A DNA stretch of 64,000 bases from Amycolatopsis dendrobii (GTDB lineage Bacteria; Actinomycetota; Actinomycetes; Mycobacteriales; Pseudonocardiaceae), in the NCBI RefSeq assembly GCF_014145675.1, contig NZ_JACGZW010000018.1, positions 1 through 64,000 on the forward strand. Direction: 5' to 3'. Shown piece by piece: positions 62,130-64,000 of the stretch; position 1 is the stretch's first letter, and each line of letters opens with the position of its first letter. The translations under genes and the position numbers were made by a program. The notes below the pieces were generated by a model. That model was given only the letters and a program-made list of their open reading frames with translations. It was not told the origin of the DNA and did not search any database.

Positions 62130-62490
62130 TGGGCTGTTCCGCGGTCGGATCGAGGAGGTCGGCGAACTCCACGACCTGCCGTACCTCGACCTCGATCTCG
62201 TCGAACAGGCCCGCGCACTCGACCGCCTGCGCCCGGTCCGCGGCGTTGACCAGCGCGAACCCGCCGATGACCTGCTTGGCCCCGGTGAACGGCATGTCCG
62301 TCGCGACCGGCGTCGCGCCGCGTGGTTTGCCGGCGATCGCGCCTTTCGCCGAGGGGTGCACGCCCTCGGCGGCGATCAGGATGCCGCGTTCGGTCCAGTC
62401 CTGGACGAATTACTCGATGAACTCGGGGTTCCAAGCCTCGGGGGCGCTCTCGTCGAACGGCCGCGCGCGGGACCGACGTCGTTCAGCACC
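62130..62490 (-). pseudogene. YciI-family protein remnant with internal stop
   Basis: Translation shows EFIE, then a TAA stop at 62410-62412, then FVQDWTERGILIAAEGVHPSAKGA and PVATDMPFTGAKQVIGGFALV, the hallmark YciI (DGPF/YCII) pattern, ending near EVEVRQVVEFADLLD. The first 30 or so residues of the family are missing, because the 3' end of the next gene occupies that place. There is no clear stop at the natural end. It lies directly upstream of the broken GH76 gene. Confidence 0.7.
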
Positions 62491-63328
62491 GATGCGTCGG
62501 CGACCTTCGCGGCCGGGCCACCCACGCCGCGACACCCGCGGCGAGCGTCACGGAGGTCACCGCGACGCCCGCGATCGGGCTGTTCATCAGCGCGAGACCG
62601 GTGAGGAACGCGGCACCGGCGAGGAGAAGCAACGCCAACCGGAGCGTGGCCGCCCAGGCGACGACGAAATCCGCTGCCCGGGAGATCCAGGGATCGCGGT
62701 TGTCGGGCTTGCGGTGCCGGCCGGGCTGGCGCCGCGCCAGGACGCGGTGCGCGGAGGCGAGCATCTCGTCCCGGGTCGCCACCCGGCGGGGCGGGCGGGA
62801 GAAGGGGTCCCAGTCCACGACGACGCGAACTCGGGCGGGGTGATCGGGATCGGGGCGGAGCGGTTCGGCTGGCTGAGGTGTGGCGGATGCGGCTGAGATG
62901 GGGTTGGCCGAGTCGGTTGCCGACTGAGCGGGCTCAGCTGAACTGGCTTTCGCTGCTGTGCTTTCGACTGCGTCTGGTGCGGCCGCATCGCCGGGCTGGC
63001 CGAGGTCGGCTGAGTGCGCTTCGACCGCGCTGGCTTCCGTCGCGGTACTCGCGGCCTCATCGGCTGCGCTGGGCGCGGACGCGATGCCCGCAGCTGCGTT
63101 GCCGACGCTTGCTTCCGTCGCGGCTTCGCCAGCCGGCGCCGTGTTGCCTCCGCGCAGCCCGACAGGCCGCGCCAGCTTCCCCGGATCGCGAGCCAGCTTC
63201 CCTTCCCCAGCGGGCTCCGGGCCCGGCGGGTCCGGCCGCGGCTCCAGGACCAGCACCGCGCCTGCCTCCGGTGCGGGCGGCTGCCCAGTGTGGCGCGGAT
63301 GGTCGGCGAGGCAGGGAACCACCGTCAT
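62483..63328 (-). CDS. Ala/Pro-rich protein with two C-terminal membrane helices
   Basis: 281 aa. Residues 1-155 are low-complexity Ala/Pro/Glu, probably disordered and cytoplasmic. A conserved-looking block VRVVVDWDPFSRPPRRVATRDEMLASAHRVLARR follows. Two hydrophobic helices (about 222-243 and 250-270) form a hairpin, and a basic tail closes the protein. No known family. Start chosen at the ATG before TVVPCLADHP; the frame extends 39 codons further upstream without a good start. The long Ala tract raises doubt about exact extent. Confidence 0.55.
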   Translation of the reverse strand: MTVVPCLADHPRHTGQPPAPEAGAVLVLEPRPDPPGPEPAGEGKLARDPGKLARPVGLRGGNTAPAGEAATEASVGNAAAGIASAPSAADEAASTATEASAVEAHSADLGQPGDAAAPDAVESTAAKASSAEPAQSATDSANPISAASATPQPAEPLRPDPDHPARVRVVVDWDPFSRPPRRVATRDEMLASAHRVLARRQPGRHRKPDNRDPWISRAADFVVAWAATLRLALLLLAGAAFLTGLALMNSPIAGVAVTSVTLAAGVAAWVARPRRSPTHRC

Positions 63329-63894
63329 GAGGTCGTCATCCCTTTCTCTTCCGGCCGGCGGACCGATTCCGACGGCTGTCCGAGCCCCGGCTGTCGTGCG
63401 GCGCGGGCCCCGGATGCGCTCATCCTGGCGAAGACGGTGCGTCACCAGCCAGTTCTACTGGCAGTGTCGCGGTGAACGGTCCCCCAGCGTCGCCCAGCGG
63501 TTCGAGTGACGGTTTTCGCTACTCTTCGCGGTCACCGATTCGACACCCGGCGGACACTCTAGCGGCGACTTGTCCAGACCTCTTGACGCGTCCGCGAACT
63601 GCGGCGAACCGGCCCTGACACGGGAAGATGCACGTTCATTCGCACGGTCGCCATGCGGAGAAACTCCACCTCGACCCCCAGGATCGACGTGGAGTGATAC
63701 ACAGAGTGTCACGGCGAGTCGGATTATTGAGCAGTCAACCGTCACCCACATGAGTGACACGGAGAGTGATCACCCAGCGAAAGCAACCCTCGGCAGACTG
63801 GCCCGAACGGACGCATCCGCACTAGGCAAGGCGTACGCACAGCTGCCGCCAGGGCGGACCTTGCCGTACTGACGCGGCACCGGCTAACCTTGCC
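63329..63894. other. Interval with no confident gene
   Basis: About 570 bases with a mildly AT-richer stretch around 63500-63780. A short frame (63750-63872, 40 codons) lacks a ribosome site and was not accepted. Probably promoter regions of the flanking genes. Confidence 0.4.
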
Positions 63895-63913
63895 TAAGGC
63901 AAGCCTTACCTAA
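63895..63913 (+). promoter_or_regulatory. IdeR/DmdR-type iron box
   Basis: TAAGGCAAGCCTTACCTAA, whose reverse strand closely matches the actinobacterial iron-box consensus TTAGGTTAGGCTAACCTAA. A further CTAACCTTGCCT immediately to the left suggests overlapping sites for two dimers. It ends 18 bases before the ATG at 63932, so iron would repress that gene. Confidence 0.8.
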
Positions 63914-63931
63914 CTGAATCGGGAATACTCC

Positions 63932-64000
63932 ATGCCGACCCTCCCCCAGCGCCGCACGCCTGACCGCAGGCGGCTGCTCCGGGCGTCCGTGCTGCGCGCC
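63932..64000 (+). CDS. Start of an iron-regulated gene, cut by the window edge
   Basis: 23 codons are visible (MPTLPQRR, then DRRRLLRASVLRA). The paired arginines and basic N terminus could begin a twin-arginine signal of a siderophore-binding lipoprotein, or the start of a permease. The iron box 18 bases upstream indicates a role in iron uptake. Nothing more can be said from 69 bases. Confidence 0.6.
   Translation, partial: MPTLPQRRTPDRRRLLRASVLRA

Noticed and set aside
63750..63872. 40-codon frame upstream of the iron box
   Set aside because: No ribosome site and no recognisable sequence; could be real but cannot be supported.
1..64000. CRISPR arrays, insertion sequences, integrases or replication origins
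   Set aside because: No regularly spaced identical repeats, transposase or integrase motifs, or DnaA-box clusters were seen in the window.

Overview
The window is high-GC actinobacterial DNA, most likely from Amycolatopsis or another member of the Pseudonocardiaceae. The evidence is the strong third-position GC bias, many GTG starts, ATGA/GTGA coupled stops, a mycobacterial-type thrS-HIT-pgsA-PatA-pimA phosphatidylinositol-mannoside operon, an SsgB-like sporulation gene, F420-dependent enzymes and an IdeR/DmdR-type iron box. This genus-level call is inference.

Layout. 0.2-9.8 kb: a secreted GH31 glycosidase, a DUF1877-like protein, an aminoglycoside-phosphotransferase-like kinase, a divergent MerR/Hsp20 stress block, a flavin monooxygenase, a cupin, a beheaded quinone-reductase remnant, and an XRE-cupin regulator divergent from azlCD. 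9.9-21.9 kb: an M4 metalloprotease, an EF-G-like GTPase, an XdhC-like protein, the phosphatidylinositol-mannoside operon led by thrS, and a RutE-type nitroreductase. 22-26.3 kb: a polyprenyl-phosphate sugar transferase, a degenerate repeat tract, a fused F420-nitroreductase/hemerythrin protein and 1 kb with no supported gene.

26.3-49.3 kb is the heart of the window: a one-strand, largely translationally coupled non-ribosomal peptide gene cluster. It has an MFS exporter, an atypical LuxR response regulator, a small receiver-like protein, an ATP-grasp ligase, a DUF885 metallopeptidase, a thioesterase, two complementary acyl-CoA-dehydrogenase halves, an A-T protein, a DAO-type flavoenzyme, a free carrier protein, a C-A-T protein ending in a Fes-like esterase, MbtH and a carrier-less adenylation domain. 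The 3' operon is unusual: a YqcI/YcgG (GntA-like) heme N-hydroxylase, a YdfG-type SDR, an arginine amidinotransferase, a GNAT-[2Fe-2S] ferredoxin fusion and a MOSC (mARC/YcbX-like) protein. These suggest a small peptide carrying a guanidine and/or an N-oxidised nitrogen. The ferredoxin domain that YcbX carries at its own C terminus seems here to be fused to an acetyltransferase one gene upstream. I recognise no described cluster with this gene content.

49.7-64 kb: four tRNA genes (Val-CAC on the minus strand; Gly-GCC, Cys-GCA, Val-GAC on the plus strand), ssgB, a Dyp-type peroxidase, a beta-helix lipoprotein, a membrane-anchored protein, an LASTG-anchored SdrD-B-like surface protein, a hydrolase divergent from an ArsR-type regulator across a shared operator, F420-dependent glucose-6-phosphate dehydrogenase, two decayed pseudogenes (GH76 and YciI), an Ala-rich membrane protein, and an iron box in front of a truncated gene at the window edge.

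All calls are by eye. Domain borders and adenylation pocket codes are approximate, and no searches were run.
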